DNA of 64,000 bases from Limnobaculum allomyrinae (GTDB lineage: Bacteria; Pseudomonadota; Gammaproteobacteria; Enterobacterales; Enterobacteriaceae), in assembly GCF_016649425.1 (NCBI RefSeq), contig NZ_JADRCR010000004.1, positions 282,779 to 346,778 of the forward strand, given 5' to 3'. Of the stretch, positions 19,824-29,866 are shown piece after piece (the first letter of the stretch is position 1; the number at the start of each line of letters is the position of its first letter). The translations under genes and the position numbers were made by a program. A model generated the notes under the pieces. It did no database searches. It was given only the letters and a program-made list of their open reading frames with translations, and was not told where the DNA came from.

Positions 19824-20800
19824 TTGTTTTTCTCCAGATAACCGGTTAACCATTCAGGGATACGATGCTCCAACCACATCTGTGGCTTTTTCCATGTGCC
19901 GCTGACAAAGCCAACGTGGCCACCATGTTCCGTTAATTGGTATTCAATATTTTCAGGCAGACTGTTTTTCGCTGGGATCACATCGGGTGCCATAAAAGGA
20001 TCGTCTTTGGCGTGAATAATCAGCAAAGGAATTCTTACCTGATGTAATACCGGCAAAGCACTGCATTTTTGATAATAATCGGTAGAGTCTTTAAATCCAT
20101 GTAATGGTGCAGTGAGGGCATCATCAAACTCACGGATCGAACGAATATTTTTTAGTGATAAACCAGGTAACGGCATAATGCCGGGGTAACGGATAAGTTT
20201 ACGTTTGGTACTCTGTTTTAGCAGGCCGAGCAGATAGCGGTGATAAACTCTCGATAAGCCTTGTTCCAGACGACGGGAACAAGGGTCGAGCATCAGCGGA
20301 GCAGAGACGATCACAGCCGCTTGAAGAGGAACATGATCGCCTTCTTCGGCCAGATAGCAGCCTAACATATTGCCACCCAGCGAGTAGCCTACGGCTGCGG
20401 TAGGGGCTTCTCCCAGCGTATCCTGCAACCAGTTGAGAAAAAAACGCGTATCGTTGGTTTCGCCGGAATGATAAGCGCGAGGGCTACGGTTGGGCTCACC
20501 ACTACAGCCGCGAAAATGCATAACGGCTCCCAGCCAGCCATTTTGACGGCAAACTGCCAGCAAACCATGGGCATAAGGGCTGTAAAAATTACCTTCCAAA
20601 CCGCGAAATAACACCAGTCGGGGCTTATGTTTAGCCTGATGAGGGTCTTCACTCCAGGCGATATCGATAAAATCACCGTCCGGAAGTTCCAGGCGCTGCC
20701 ACACAGGCTTCAGGCTAATCTTTCTGCGAATAATTCGGGGTAGCAGAGTTTGTATGTGTGGGTTAGCGGTGCCCGGTATAGGCCGAAATTGTGCATCCAT
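19820..20800 (-). CDS. yheT: Alpha/beta hydrolase YheT
   Basis: 326 aa from ATG 20798-20800. AB hydrolase-4 family: [21 protein letters not shown], nucleophile elbow GYSLGGNML with Ser in the centre, acid residue in [10 protein letters not shown], and catalytic His in EHGGHVGF. These proteins resemble fungal/plant esterases of the YMR210w family; the substrate is unknown. The exact start is uncertain: E. coli YheT extends about 13 residues further, but no good ribosome-binding site supports the upstream GTG/TTG codons. Divergent from the LysE-family gene. Confidence 0.87.
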   Translation of the reverse strand: MDAQFRPIPGTANPHIQTLLPRIIRRKISLKPVWQRLELPDGDFIDIAWSEDPHQAKHKPRLVLFRGLEGNFYSPYAHGLLAVCRQNGWLGAVMHFRGCSGEPNRSPRAYHSGETNDTRFFLNWLQDTLGEAPTAAVGYSLGGNMLGCYLAEEGDHVPLQAAVIVSAPLMLDPCSRRLEQGLSRVYHRYLLGLLKQSTKRKLIRYPGIMPLPGLSLKNIRSIREFDDALTAPLHGFKDSTDYYQKCSALPVLHQVRIPLLIIHAKDDPFMAPDVIPAKNSLPENIEYQLTEHGGHVGFVSGTWKKPQMWLEHRIPEWLTGYLEKNK

Positions 20801-20901
20801 AACAAAATTATTTTCACTCTTGGGGACTTGTGCGATCAATATCACACTGCTAGCTTGAATGGAATGATTAAACATCTCTCACTGGTAAAGGGTTCTACAG
20901 A

Positions 20902-21504
20902 ATGGAGTTAGGCTGGTTTCTTTCTATGTCGATGTTTTTATGGATAGCGGCGGTTACACCGGGGCCAAATAATATGTTACTCACCTCTTCGACCGCCAAT
21001 TTTGGTTTTACCCGTTCCTTACCATTGATGTTTGGCATCATGATCGGCATGCAATTGTTGCTACTGCTGGTTGCTATGGGGGTGGGTACGTTAGTAACCG
21101 CTTATCCTTCTCTGCATCTGGCACTAAAAATTGCGGGTAGCCTCTATCTGATTTGGCTGGCGTGGAAAATTGCGACTTCCCGCTATGAAAAGCTGGAGAC
21201 AGAAAAAGGAACCGCGCAGCCGGTTCGGTTATATCAGGGGTTACTGCTACAGGCGCTGAATCCTAAAGCCTGGTTAATGGGCATCGGCTCGATAGCCAGC
21301 TACAGCCTGGCAGGGGATATGTATAGCGCATCGGTGATTGCCATTAGTGTTGCCATGTTTATAGTTAATCTGGTGGCCGGATTTATCTGGATGGGCTTTG
21401 GCTCCGCCATTGGCCGTTTGTTACAAAGTCGTAAATCATGGGCGATTTTTAATATCACCATGGGTATTCTGACGGCGGGCTGTGTGGTGCTTATCTGGTT
21501 GTAG
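20902..21504 (+). CDS. LysE/RhtB-family amino-acid exporter
   Basis: 200 aa with six hydrophobic segments. The family signature AAVTPGPNNMLL is at residues 16-27, followed by GFTRSLPLMFGIMIG and the LNPKAWLMG segment near 132-140. Members export amino acids or similar small metabolites by proton antiport. The gene is not part of the E. coli yheT-yheS arrangement and is a lineage-specific insertion as far as I recall. Substrate unknown. Confidence 0.85.
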   Translation: MELGWFLSMSMFLWIAAVTPGPNNMLLTSSTANFGFTRSLPLMFGIMIGMQLLLLLVAMGVGTLVTAYPSLHLALKIAGSLYLIWLAWKIATSRYEKLETEKGTAQPVRLYQGLLLQALNPKAWLMGIGSIASYSLAGDMYSASVIAISVAMFIVNLVAGFIWMGFGSAIGRLLQSRKSWAIFNITMGILTAGCVVLIWL

Positions 21505-21524
21505 TGAAAGCAAAATATTATTAG

Positions 21525-21551
21525 CAGAGGCGATGATCATCATCGCCTCTG
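21525..21551. terminator. Hairpin between convergent LysE-family gene and yheS
   Basis: CAGAGGCGATG (21525-21535) and CATCGCCTCTG (21541-21551) form an 11-bp stem with a 5-nt loop. Only weak T-tracts flank it, but its position between two stop codons fits a shared terminator. Confidence 0.6.
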
Positions 21552-21561
21552 TTATTCAACG

Positions 21562-23484
21562 TTAATCATTCCCCTGATTAAAACTGGCAGTCATCTCTTC
21601 CAATTGCTCTTGCAGTTCCAGCCAGCTCATTTCAGTCTCTTCCTGAGCTGATTTCACGCTAACCTGCTGTTGCAGCAGTTTAGTGAGTTCGGCTTTTTTA
21701 TCTGCCTCATAAATCGCAGTATCCGACAGAGCCAGTTCAATATCACTTAACTGTTTTGCCAGCTTGTTTAGCTCAATATCCAGCTTATCGATCTTTTTAC
21801 GAATGGGTTGAGTTTGGGCACGGAAGTCTGCTTCCCGGCGTTTCTGATCTTTACGTGCCTGAGCGCTATTTGCGGTTGGCTCTTTATCATTCGCTTCCGG
21901 TTGCATTTCTTGCTTTTGCAGCTCGACTAACCACTGCTGATAATCTTCTAAATCACCATCGAAAGGCTCTACTTTTTTGTCATGAACTAAATAGAGCTCA
22001 TCGGTAGTGGAACGCAGTAAATGACGATCGTGGGAAACAACCACCAGAGCGCCGTCAAAATCAATGAGTGCTTCCGTCAGAGCCTGACGCATATCCAGAT
22101 CGAGATGGTTAGTTGGTTCGTCGAGCAGTAGCAAATTCGGGCGCAACCAGACAATTAATGCCAGCACCAGCCGGGCCTTTTCTCCACCGGAGAAACGCTC
22201 GGTATTTTCGCTGACTTTATCACCACGAAAGCCGAAGCCTCCCAGATAATCCCGTAACGGTTGTTCATATTCCTGCGGCGCCAGACGACTAAGGTGCTGC
22301 AATGGCGATTCATCAGGGCGAAGGGTTTCCAATTGATGCTGGGCAAAGTAACCCAGTTTGATGCCCTTAGCTAAACCAATCTCTCCCTGTTGAGGTGCTA
22401 ATTCCCCCGCCAATAATTTGATTAACGTAGATTTACCGGCACCGTTTCGCCCCAGTAAACCAATACGTGAACCAGGAACCAGATTCAGCTTGATGGATTG
22501 TAAAATGGTTTTATCGCCGTAACCCGCGCTGACTTTTTCCATTCTCAACAGCGGATTTGGCAGGCTTTCTGGCTGACGAAAACTAAAGCTGAAAGGGTTA
22601 TCAACATGCGCAGGGGCTATCAGCTCCATGCGCTCTAACATTTTAATTCGGCTTTGTGCCTGTTTGGCTTTGGTTGCCTGAGCTTTAAAGCGATCGATAT
22701 AGCTCTGCAGATGAGCAACCTTCTCCTGCTGGCTTTGATATAAAGCCTGCTGTTGCGACAGTTTAGTGGCGCGCTGGCGCTCAAAGGAGGAGTAGTTACC
22801 GGTATATTCAAACAGTTGTTGCTGCTCGATATGCAGAATTTTGTCCACGATAGGATCAAGAAAATCTCGATCGTGGGAGATCAGGATGAGTGTACCCTCG
22901 TAGCTTTTCAGCCATTTCTCCAGCCAGATTACCGCATCTAAATCGAGGTGGTTGGTTGGTTCGTCAAGCAGCAGTAAGTCGGAACGGCAAAGCAGAGCCT
23001 GAGCCAGGTTCAGACGCATGCGCCAACCACCGGAAAAGGCGCTGACTGGTTGTTGTAACTGCTCCTGAGAGAAACCTAAACCGTGTAGAAGGCTGGAGGC
23101 ACGAGGATAGATAGTCCATGCCTGTATGGCATCCAGTTTGCCGTGCAGTGAAGCGATTTCGTTGCCGTCATTTTTTTCATTGGCTTCAGCGAGTGCACGT
23201 TCAAGTCGGCGGTACTCCCGATCGCCATCAATAACATACTCGACGGCGGGAATATCGAGTGCGGGTGTTTCCTGATTGACCCATGATAAAGCCCAACTGG
23301 CAGGGAAGGTGGCGTTGCCGCCGTCTGCCGATAGCTCACCTTTTAATAGCGAAAGCAGCGTTGATTTTCCACAGCCGTTTTTACCCACTAATCCCACTTT
23401 TTGCCCGGGGTTGATGGTTGCTGTTGCGTTATCAAGCAAAACGTTAACGCCACGTCGAATCTGTAATGAAGAAAAAACAATCAT
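21562..23484 (-). CDS. yheS: ABC-F family ATPase YheS
   Basis: 640 aa from ATG 23482-23484 (MIVFSSLQIRRG). Two ABC domains without membrane segments: Walker A GKNGCGKST near residue 37 and GRNGAGKST near 340; signatures FSGGWRMRLNLAQ and FSGGEKARLVLA; two LLDEPTNHLDLD Walker B motifs. Between them is the P-site tRNA-interaction linker rich in Gln/Lys. The C-terminal extension from about 530 is charged and coiled-coil-like. YheS acts on the ribosome, easing translation of difficult nascent chains. Divergent from kefG. Confidence 0.95.
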   Translation of the reverse strand: MIVFSSLQIRRGVNVLLDNATATINPGQKVGLVGKNGCGKSTLLSLLKGELSADGGNATFPASWALSWVNQETPALDIPAVEYVIDGDREYRRLERALAEANEKNDGNEIASLHGKLDAIQAWTIYPRASSLLHGLGFSQEQLQQPVSAFSGGWRMRLNLAQALLCRSDLLLLDEPTNHLDLDAVIWLEKWLKSYEGTLILISHDRDFLDPIVDKILHIEQQQLFEYTGNYSSFERQRATKLSQQQALYQSQQEKVAHLQSYIDRFKAQATKAKQAQSRIKMLERMELIAPAHVDNPFSFSFRQPESLPNPLLRMEKVSAGYGDKTILQSIKLNLVPGSRIGLLGRNGAGKSTLIKLLAGELAPQQGEIGLAKGIKLGYFAQHQLETLRPDESPLQHLSRLAPQEYEQPLRDYLGGFGFRGDKVSENTERFSGGEKARLVLALIVWLRPNLLLLDEPTNHLDLDMRQALTEALIDFDGALVVVSHDRHLLRSTTDELYLVHDKKVEPFDGDLEDYQQWLVELQKQEMQPEANDKEPTANSAQARKDQKRREADFRAQTQPIRKKIDKLDIELNKLAKQLSDIELALSDTAIYEADKKAELTKLLQQQVSVKSAQEETEMSWLELQEQLEEMTASFNQGND

Positions 23485-23841
23485 AGGGTCACATATCAAG
23501 TTATTAGTCGCTGGGTTATCAACAGTGAATATCCGACGTTAAAAATAAGTACGGCATGAAACTATTGATAGAAAACAGTGAGAGGAGTACAACAGCAGCC
23601 GCTACACTATTTTTAATATTATTGTTTAAAAGTAAAGCACTTAGCCATATTGACAATCGAGAGTCTGGTTATTCGTAACAGTCTCTTTTTTAATATTATT
23701 ATTGTTCAATATTTCAATTTACTGGCTAAACTTACAGAGTGCGACGGTTGTATAAAACCACCATTGATTCACACCAGTAATTTATAAGCCATGCATGGTA
23801 GCGGAAAATGTCAGTGATGACGATGTTTAGGGGAAGCGAAA
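23485..23841. other. Intergenic region yheS-kefG
   Basis: 357 bp without a gene. A 14-nt direct repeat TTTTTAATATTATT occurs at 23610-23623 and 23687-23700, each followed by GTT-containing AT-rich sequence. No clear promoter pair was resolved. It separates the divergent yheS and kefGB transcripts. Confidence 0.5.
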
Positions 23842-24393
23842 ATGTCGCACTTGCCAAAAGCCCTCGTCTTGTTTGCTCATCCGGAGCCCAAGCGCTCGGT
23901 TGCCAATAAGGCGTTATTAAAGGTTATCCGCAATTTGGATAACGTCACAGTCCGTGATTTGTATGCTTACTATCCTGATTTTTTTATTAATGCTCATCGT
24001 GAACATCAACTATTAAGAGATCACGAGGTCATTATTTTTCAGTTCCCTATCCATACCTATAGCTGCCCGGCATTAATGAAAGAGTGGATTGATCGGGTAT
24101 TAAATTTGCAGTTTGCAGGCAGTATTGGGGCTAATGAGCTTTCTGGTAAACGTTTTCGGCTGGTGGTTACCGCGGGCGCTACTGAAAGTAACTATCAGCC
24201 CGGAGGCTCTGTGGGCTATACCTTTGACGATATTCTGCTGCCGTTCAAAATTATGGCTAAAGCCTGTGGAATGGAGTGGATTGAACCAATGATTATTTAT
24301 CGAGCTCGCCGATTGGAAGAAGATGAATTGCAGCAGCATGCGCTGAAATATGCCGAATGGCTTAGTGTGTCCGCAGATGAGGATAGCGAATAA
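23842..24393 (+). CDS. kefG: Ancillary subunit of the KefB potassium efflux system (quinone oxidoreductase-like)
   Basis: 183 aa flavodoxin-like fold protein. [15 protein letters not shown] near the start, [22 protein letters not shown] about residues 63-84 and the [13 protein letters not shown] loop near 112 match KefG/KefF. These FMN-dependent proteins are needed for full activity of the glutathione-gated K+/H+ antiporter KefB. Strong AGGGGA upstream of ATG 23842; the stop TAA shares one base with the kefB ATG, so both are coupled. Confidence 0.93.
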   Translation: MSHLPKALVLFAHPEPKRSVANKALLKVIRNLDNVTVRDLYAYYPDFFINAHREHQLLRDHEVIIFQFPIHTYSCPALMKEWIDRVLNLQFAGSIGANELSGKRFRLVVTAGATESNYQPGGSVGYTFDDILLPFKIMAKACGMEWIEPMIIYRARRLEEDELQQHALKYAEWLSVSADEDSE

Positions 24394-26231
24394 TGGATAC
24401 TTCACCCCAACTTATCGCTGTTTTAGTTTTCCTCTCTGTGGCCGTTTTGGCGGTTCCTTTGGCGAAACGTATAGGTATTGGCGCGGTACTGGGTTATTTA
24501 GTAGCCGGTATTGCTATTGGCCCTTGGGGATTCCGGCTGATAAATGATGTCGATGAGATCCTTCATTTTTCTGAAATGGGCGTAGTTCTGCTGCTGTTTG
24601 TTATTGGTCTGGAATTGAACCCGGCCAAGTTATGGAAAATGAGAAAGCCCATTTTTGGTCTGGGAACGGCTCAGGTGCTGATTACCAGCGCAATTCTTTG
24701 CGGAGTGCTTTATTGGGCGGGATTTGGTCTGTCTGCTGCGATTATTGGTGCCATTGGGCTATCCATGTCGTCTACCGCAATGGCGCTTCAGTTGATGAAA
24801 GAAAAGGGGATGCGCGGCGACGGTGGGCAGTCTGGCTTTGCCGTGTTGCTATTTCAGGATATGGCCGTTGTTCCTGCACTGGCGCTGGTGCCGATCTTAG
24901 CGGGAACGGGGGGGACGGGAGCGGATTGGTTTACTGTTCTCAGTAAAGTGGTTGGTTTGGCCATTTTAGTTCTGGGCTGTCGTTATTTATTGCGTCCTAT
25001 TTTTCGCTATGTTGCAGCTTCAGGCGTTCGGGAAGTGTTTACCGCCACAGCACTGCTGGTGGTATTAGGTGCCGCGGTGCTTATGCAGCAAATCGGTTTT
25101 TCGATGGCTTTGGGCACTTTTCTGGCGGGTGTACTGCTGGCTGAAAGCGAGTATCAGCATGAACTTGAAGTGGCTATTGAACCATTTAAGGGGTTGTTGC
25201 TGGGGTTATTCTTTATTTCGGTGGGGATGGTTCTCAATTTAGGTGTTTTCTACTCGCATATCCTACAGGTTTTAGTTGGCGTATGCGTTTTGCTATTGGT
25301 TAAAAGCGTCGTACTGTATGGGTTAGCCCGTTTCTTCCGAATTAACCGTTCAGAGCGATTACAATTTTCAGCGGTACTCAGTCAGGGGGGCGAGTTTGCC
25401 TTTGTGTTGTTTGCTGCAGCGAAGTCTCAGAATATTTTTGATTCAGAACAGATAGCGATGCTGTTAGTGGTGGTGACCATTTCTATGATGACCACGCCGA
25501 TATTAATGCAACTGGTCGATAAGATATTAGCGCGCCGTTATAACCCCGGAGATGAACCCACACAAGCATCTGATGTCGAAGACGATGAACCTCAGGTAAT
25601 CGTGGTTGGATTTGGTCGCTTCGGTCAGGTGGTTGGGCGCTTACTGATGGCAAATGAAATCCGCCTGACCGTATTGGAGCGGGATGTCAGTCAGGTGAGT
25701 ATCTTGCGTAGTTATGGTTATAAAGTTTATTACGGTGATGCGACTGAACTTGAGTTGCTACGGGCTGCCGGTGCGGAAAAAGCCAAAGCCATTATTATTG
25801 CCAGTGATTTACCGGAAGAGACGATGACGGTAGTTCGTCTGTGTCAGCAATATTTTCCTAATTTATCGATTCTGGCTCGTGCCAGAGGCCGGGTTGAGGC
25901 TCATGAATTACTGAGCGCTGGTGTTGAATTATTCTCCCGGGAAACTTTTTCCAGCGCCCTCGATTTGGGACGTAAAGCACTCATTGATTTGGGGATGCAT
26001 CCTCATCAGGCCTATCGTGCCCAACAGTACTTCAAGCGTCTGGATGAAAATATGTTACGTGAGCTGGTACCTGGTCGACAGGGTGAGGTTCAGCAGGTAT
26101 CACGGGTAGCAGAGGCGCGACGTGAACTGGAAAATCTGTTCCAGCGAGAAATTCAGCATGACAGTAAGCTATCTGACGCCTGGGATCTGGATGATGAAGT
26201 GCAAGAGGCACGACACGAAGAGAAAGATTAG
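24393..26231 (+). CDS. kefB: Glutathione-regulated potassium-efflux system protein KefB
   Basis: 612 aa. About 12 transmembrane segments in residues 1-375 (CPA2 antiporter; [42 protein letters not shown]) followed by an RCK/KTN domain with the Rossmann motif [15 protein letters not shown] near residue 402-416 and [17 protein letters not shown]. It protects against electrophiles by K+ efflux coupled to cytoplasmic acidification when glutathione adducts bind. In E. coli the small yheV follows; it is not encoded in the 162 bp before slyD here. Confidence 0.95.
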   Translation: MDTSPQLIAVLVFLSVAVLAVPLAKRIGIGAVLGYLVAGIAIGPWGFRLINDVDEILHFSEMGVVLLLFVIGLELNPAKLWKMRKPIFGLGTAQVLITSAILCGVLYWAGFGLSAAIIGAIGLSMSSTAMALQLMKEKGMRGDGGQSGFAVLLFQDMAVVPALALVPILAGTGGTGADWFTVLSKVVGLAILVLGCRYLLRPIFRYVAASGVREVFTATALLVVLGAAVLMQQIGFSMALGTFLAGVLLAESEYQHELEVAIEPFKGLLLGLFFISVGMVLNLGVFYSHILQVLVGVCVLLLVKSVVLYGLARFFRINRSERLQFSAVLSQGGEFAFVLFAAAKSQNIFDSEQIAMLLVVVTISMMTTPILMQLVDKILARRYNPGDEPTQASDVEDDEPQVIVVGFGRFGQVVGRLLMANEIRLTVLERDVSQVSILRSYGYKVYYGDATELELLRAAGAEKAKAIIIASDLPEETMTVVRLCQQYFPNLSILARARGRVEAHELLSAGVELFSRETFSSALDLGRKALIDLGMHPHQAYRAQQYFKRLDENMLRELVPGRQGEVQQVSRVAEARRELENLFQREIQHDSKLSDAWDLDDEVQEARHEEKD

Positions 26232-26393
26232 CCCAAAAAAGAGAGGCTGGAGAAGCCACAGAATCTCAATCAAATAGTCGACTTTCATCATACTTAGTAA
26301 TATAAAGTTGCCTAAATTTTTATCTCAGTGAGTACAGCGCCGTTGATTTCAGCTACAATCAGCGGAAATTAAGTATCAACGGTAGGAGAAATC

Positions 26394-27020
26394 ATGAAAG
26401 TAGCAAAAGACCTAGTGGTCAGCCTGGCCTATCAGGTTCGTACAGAAGACGGTGTATTAGTTGATGAGTCTCCGGTGAGCGCACCGTTAGATTATCTGCA
26501 TGGACATGGTTCTCTGATCGCAGGTTTAGAAAAAGCATTAGAAGATCATAACGTAGGCGATCGTTTTGACGTGTTTGTACCGGCGAACGAAGCTTATGGT
26601 AACTATGATGAAGTCTTGGTTCAGCGCGTACCTAAAGATGTATTTATGGGTGTTGACGAGCTTCAGGTAGGTATGCGTTTCCTGGCTGATACCGATCAAG
26701 GTCCTGTGCCAGTTGAAATCACCGAAGTAGAAGATGACCACGTAGTGGTTGACGGCAACCACATGCTGGCAGGCCAAAACCTCAACTTTAATGTTGAAGT
26801 TGTTGCTATCCGCGAAGCAACACCGGAAGAGCTGGCTCATGGCCATGTTCACGGTGAGCACGATCACGAACATGGTGAAGGTGGCTGCTGTGGCGGTCAT
26901 GGTCACGGTGATGGCGGCGGTTGCTGTGGCGGCGGCGGTCACGACCATGATCACGAACATGGTGAAGGCGGCTGTGGTGGTCATGGTAAAGGCCACGGTG
27001 GTTGTGGCTGCAGCCACTAA
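26394..27020 (+). CDS. slyD: FKBP-type peptidyl-prolyl isomerase / metallochaperone SlyD
   Basis: 208 aa. FKBP domain (residues 1-70 and 130-150) with the IF insert chaperone domain between, then a metal-binding tail from about 148 that is almost entirely His, Gly, Cys, Asp and Glu. The tail contains two near-identical HDHEHGEGG blocks 29 residues apart, repeated at DNA level (26862-26882 and 26949-26969). SlyD folds proline-limited proteins and delivers nickel to hydrogenase maturation. The ribosome-binding site GGAG precedes ATG 26394. A bidirectional terminator follows. Confidence 0.97.
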   Translation: MKVAKDLVVSLAYQVRTEDGVLVDESPVSAPLDYLHGHGSLIAGLEKALEDHNVGDRFDVFVPANEAYGNYDEVLVQRVPKDVFMGVDELQVGMRFLADTDQGPVPVEITEVEDDHVVVDGNHMLAGQNLNFNVEVVAIREATPEELAHGHVHGEHDHEHGEGGCCGGHGHGDGGGCCGGGGHDHDHEHGEGGCGGHGKGHGGCGCSH

Positions 27021-27039
27021 TCATTATTTAAGAAGTGAA

Positions 27040-27070
27040 AAAATGGCAGCTTAATTAAAGCTGCCATTTT
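27040..27070. terminator. Bidirectional terminator slyD / slyX
   Basis: AAAATGGCAGC (27040-27050) pairs with GCTGCCATTTT (27060-27070), with T/A runs on both sides, between the convergent stops of slyD and slyX. Confidence 0.85.
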
Positions 27071-27109
27071 ATTTTTTGACTGAACTACCGCTATAGTTTT
27101 GATGAAACA

Positions 27110-27337
27110 TCAGTAATGGGGAGGTGGTACCTCTTCTGACTGTGACGCAATCATGGATGGTTGGGAGGCTTTCAGCTTATCGGTCAGCAACCTTAATTGC
27201 TCCTGAAGTTTAGCAATTTCAAGTTGATGCTGAATGACTGCCTGATTGAGATCTTCAATCGTCACCTCCTGGAAAGCCAGACGACTTTCCAGCAGTTCCA
27301 GTCGTTGTAACAGGCTGTCAGAGTTTAGGTGTTGCAT
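27110..27337 (-). CDS. slyX: SlyX protein
   Basis: 75 aa, nearly one continuous coiled coil (residues 5-55) with heptad Leu/Ile, ending in the family tail PPPHY. Start ATG 27335-27337. The family is small and widespread in proteobacteria and has no established biochemical function. Convergent with slyD as in E. coli. Confidence 0.93.
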   Translation of the reverse strand: MQHLNSDSLLQRLELLESRLAFQEVTIEDLNQAVIQHQLEIAKLQEQLRLLTDKLKASQPSMIASQSEEVPPPHY

Positions 27338-27506
27338 ATTTTCTCCGGTGAATCATGATGAGTCTCGTACTATGAATGTGATATTAAATCAGCGCAGAAA
27401 TTTGTAAGATGCGCATAAATATCTGTGTGCTTGCCAGTAATACAACCGGCAGGAGATGTTGACCGTTAATGGCTCTATTCTACAATGAAACACAAGGAAT
27501 ATATTG

Positions 27507-28682
27507 ATGTCTTTTTTAAATAAGCCTTCATATGCAATTGGAGCGTTGCTATTAACGCTGCCTGTTTTTACTGTTTCCGCTAACCCTGCTGCGCCAGAAC
27601 CTCAGGTTGAACAAAGTGCTACGGTTGTTCAACCAGCAACAACGGCAGCGCCATCTCAACCTGAAGCAGCAAAGGCTGAACAACCGGTTGATGCGACGCC
27701 TGTTACAGCAGAAGAACAGAAGAACAGCCAACCATCTTCAGCAGAACCTGCTAAGGATAATGTTTCAGACCCAAAGACGAATACGCAGCAAGCTGTCACT
27801 GAGCCTGCGGCGACAAATTCTACACCTGTTGCAGAAACAGCGCCGGTAGCTAGTGAAACCCCTGCTGCGGTTGATGCTGCTTCTACTGTGACAGAGAAAG
27901 CCGCAACGACTGAAACGGCACCTACAGATGCTGCACCTGTATCTGCGGTCAGTGAAGTAGCTTCAACCGTAGAGCCAAAGAAAGAGCCAGTTCCTGTGGT
28001 CACAGAGCTGGAAACCACGCCATTATCATCAGTAAAATTTTCCCTGAACAGTGAAGAACAAAAACGCGCCTATGCCAGTGGTGTAACGCTGGCTCGTTAC
28101 CTGCAGGAAAATATGGCTCAGCAAAAGAAACTGCACATTACCCTGGATCCAAATATCGTGCTGGCAGGAATTGTTGATACCTTTGCTGGTGATATAAAAA
28201 TGGATGAAGCGATGGTTAAAAAAACCATGGCTGCATTTGACGATCAGGTGAACACGCTGAATAAAGCCAAGATGGAGCAGGAAGCCGCACGGGAACGTGA
28301 AATGGGTGATGCATATCAGGCTGAATTCGCCAAAATGGATGGTGTGAAGAAAAGTAAAACCGGATTGCTCTATTTAGTTGAGAAAAAAGGTACTGGTGCA
28401 GCGATTGCTGACAAAGATATCGTTGTTGTTGAACTGCAAGGTATGCGGGTAAATGGTACTGTGTTTGAAAAAACGGCCTCACCAATTACTTTAAAAGTAG
28501 CCGATGTTATTCCCGCCTTGCGCAGCGGTATTAAACTGGCAGGCAGAGGCGGTGAAATTAAATTAGTGGTACCACCTGAGCAAGGGTATGGTGCTAAAGG
28601 CGCTTTACCAGGGATTCCACCAAATGCTACGTTGATCTTTAGTATTAAAGTATTGCAGGTTAATCCAGCTAAAGCGAAATAG
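27507..28682 (+). CDS. FkpA-like periplasmic protein with long Ala/Thr/Pro/Glu-rich linker and degenerate FKBP domain
   Basis: 391 aa from ATG 27507 (a TTG at 27504 is the in-frame alternative; AAGGA at 27494-27498 serves either). Signal peptide about residues 1-25 ending VSANPA, then about 145 residues of low-complexity Ala/Thr/Glu/Val/Pro, an FKBP_N dimerisation domain (about 175-285) and an FKBP_C domain (about 300-388). Compared with the FkpA encoded 267 bp downstream, active-site positions equivalent to FKBP12 Tyr26, Asp37, Phe46 and Trp59 are changed (VELQG, VFEK, ITLKV, VIPALRSG). Prolyl isomerase activity is therefore doubtful; chaperone or envelope-tethering roles are possible. Probably a tandem duplicate of fkpA. 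Confidence 0.85.
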   Translation: MSFLNKPSYAIGALLLTLPVFTVSANPAAPEPQVEQSATVVQPATTAAPSQPEAAKAEQPVDATPVTAEEQKNSQPSSAEPAKDNVSDPKTNTQQAVTEPAATNSTPVAETAPVASETPAAVDAASTVTEKAATTETAPTDAAPVSAVSEVASTVEPKKEPVPVVTELETTPLSSVKFSLNSEEQKRAYASGVTLARYLQENMAQQKKLHITLDPNIVLAGIVDTFAGDIKMDEAMVKKTMAAFDDQVNTLNKAKMEQEAAREREMGDAYQAEFAKMDGVKKSKTGLLYLVEKKGTGAAIADKDIVVVELQGMRVNGTVFEKTASPITLKVADVIPALRSGIKLAGRGGEIKLVVPPEQGYGAKGALPGIPPNATLIFSIKVLQVNPAKAK

Positions 28683-28886
28683 TCACTGGTGATTTAGTCA
28701 AAAGGCTGACACCAGTTATTTATCTGAGCTACATAATGATTTATGGTTCGCTGATAAAGAGATTTCTTAATTTCAGCGAACCATTTTAATTTATGTTGTC
28801 GAAGATGAGTAATTAGCATAATGGGCTATTCTTTTTGGGTAATAAGATAATTTGATATTCTTGCGTCTGTTTAGAATTAGCCTGTA

Positions 28887-28906
28887 TGGTATAGAATTCG
28901 AATTCT
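28887..28906 (+). promoter_or_regulatory. Extended -10 and palindrome in front of fkpA
   Basis: TGGTATAGA (28887-28895) is an extended -10 type element and overlaps a 14-nt perfect palindrome AGAATTCGAATTCT (28893-28906). It is about 45-60 bp upstream of the fkpA start. A sigma-E promoter, known for fkpA in E. coli, was not recognised. Confidence 0.35.
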
Positions 28907-28949
28907 GTTTTATCGCATAACAACATATGTCCTATCACCGGAGATGTAG

Positions 28950-29735
28950 ATGAAATCATTATTTAAAGTAACGCTGTTAGCGACCGCAATGGCTTTCGCT
29001 ACCGGGGCAATGGCCAACACTGCAGCAACCACTGCACCAAAAAGCGCCGCGCCGGCTAAGTTTGACAGCGAAGACCAGAAGGCGGCTTACGCGTTAGGTG
29101 CTTCTCTGGGTGGTTATATGACTAACTCTCTGAAGGATCAGGATAAGTTAGGTGTGGTGTTAGATCGCTCCCAAATCCAGGCTGGTTTTAAAGATGCTTT
29201 TGAAAGCAAAAGTAAATTAACCGATGCTGAAATTGAGCAAACCTTACAAACTTTTGAAGCCCGTGTGAAAGAAAAAGCACATGCTAAAATGCTGGCTGAT
29301 GGCAAAGTGAACGAAGAAAAAGGTGCTGCTTATCGTGATACTTTCGCTAAAGAAGAGGGCGTGAAGAAAACCGCATCAGGCCTGTTATATAAAGTAGAAA
29401 CAGCAGGTACCGGTAGTGCACCAGGTGACAGCGATTCTGTTGTGGTGAACTATAAAGGTACATTGATTGATGGTACCGAGTTTGATAACTCTTATACTCG
29501 TGGTCAACCCGCGACTTTCCGTCTGGATAGCGTGATCCCTGGCTGGACTGAAGGATTAAAATTCCTGAAGAAAGGTGGAAAAATGACCATGGTTATTCCA
29601 CCATCTTTAGCCTACGGTGAAAACGTTGTTCCGGGTATTCCAATTAATTCTACATTAGTATTCCAGGTTGAATTACTGGATGTTAAGTCTGAAAAAGCGG
29701 AAGCACCAGCAGCAGCTCCGGCGAAAGATAAGTAA
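28950..29735 (+). CDS. fkpA: FKBP-type peptidyl-prolyl cis-trans isomerase FkpA
   Basis: 261 aa periplasmic foldase. Signal peptide residues 1-22 (AMAFATGAMA), N-terminal helical dimerisation domain about 35-140, FKBP catalytic domain about 150-246 with all usual active-site positions: VNYKG, TEFDNSY, ATFRLDSVIPGW, LAYGENVV and LVFQVELL. The C-terminus is Ala/Pro-rich. It speeds proline isomerisation and acts as a chaperone for outer-membrane and periplasmic proteins. Conserved location slyD-slyX-fkpA-yheO; a strong intrinsic terminator follows. Confidence 0.97.
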   Translation: MKSLFKVTLLATAMAFATGAMANTAATTAPKSAAPAKFDSEDQKAAYALGASLGGYMTNSLKDQDKLGVVLDRSQIQAGFKDAFESKSKLTDAEIEQTLQTFEARVKEKAHAKMLADGKVNEEKGAAYRDTFAKEEGVKKTASGLLYKVETAGTGSAPGDSDSVVVNYKGTLIDGTEFDNSYTRGQPATFRLDSVIPGWTEGLKFLKKGGKMTMVIPPSLAYGENVVPGIPINSTLVFQVELLDVKSEKAEAPAAAPAKDK

Positions 29736-29755
29736 TAACGCTTTGCCCTGAAGAA

Positions 29756-29788
29756 AAACCGCAGAATACCACTGCGGTTTTTTTTATT
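29756..29788 (+). terminator. Intrinsic terminator after fkpA
   Basis: AAAACCGCAG (29756-29765), 7-nt loop, CTGCGGTTTT (29773-29782) and a continuing T-run to about 29787. Confidence 0.9.
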
Positions 29789-29866
29789 TCTTATGTCGGC
29801 GCTGTTTTTGTTAAACTAACCAACACTTGTAAAGAATGAGTCTCCAGGTTTTTTTCAGTCTGAGGA

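Noticed and set aside
23610..23700. Direct repeat TTTTTAATATTATT as insertion-sequence ends
   Set aside because: The repeats are low-complexity AT tracts with no inverted repeats or transposase between them.
26538..27017. 159-codon open frame antisense to slyD
   Set aside because: Its Ala/Thr/Met-repetitive product is a by-product of the His/Gly/Cys-rich slyD tail.
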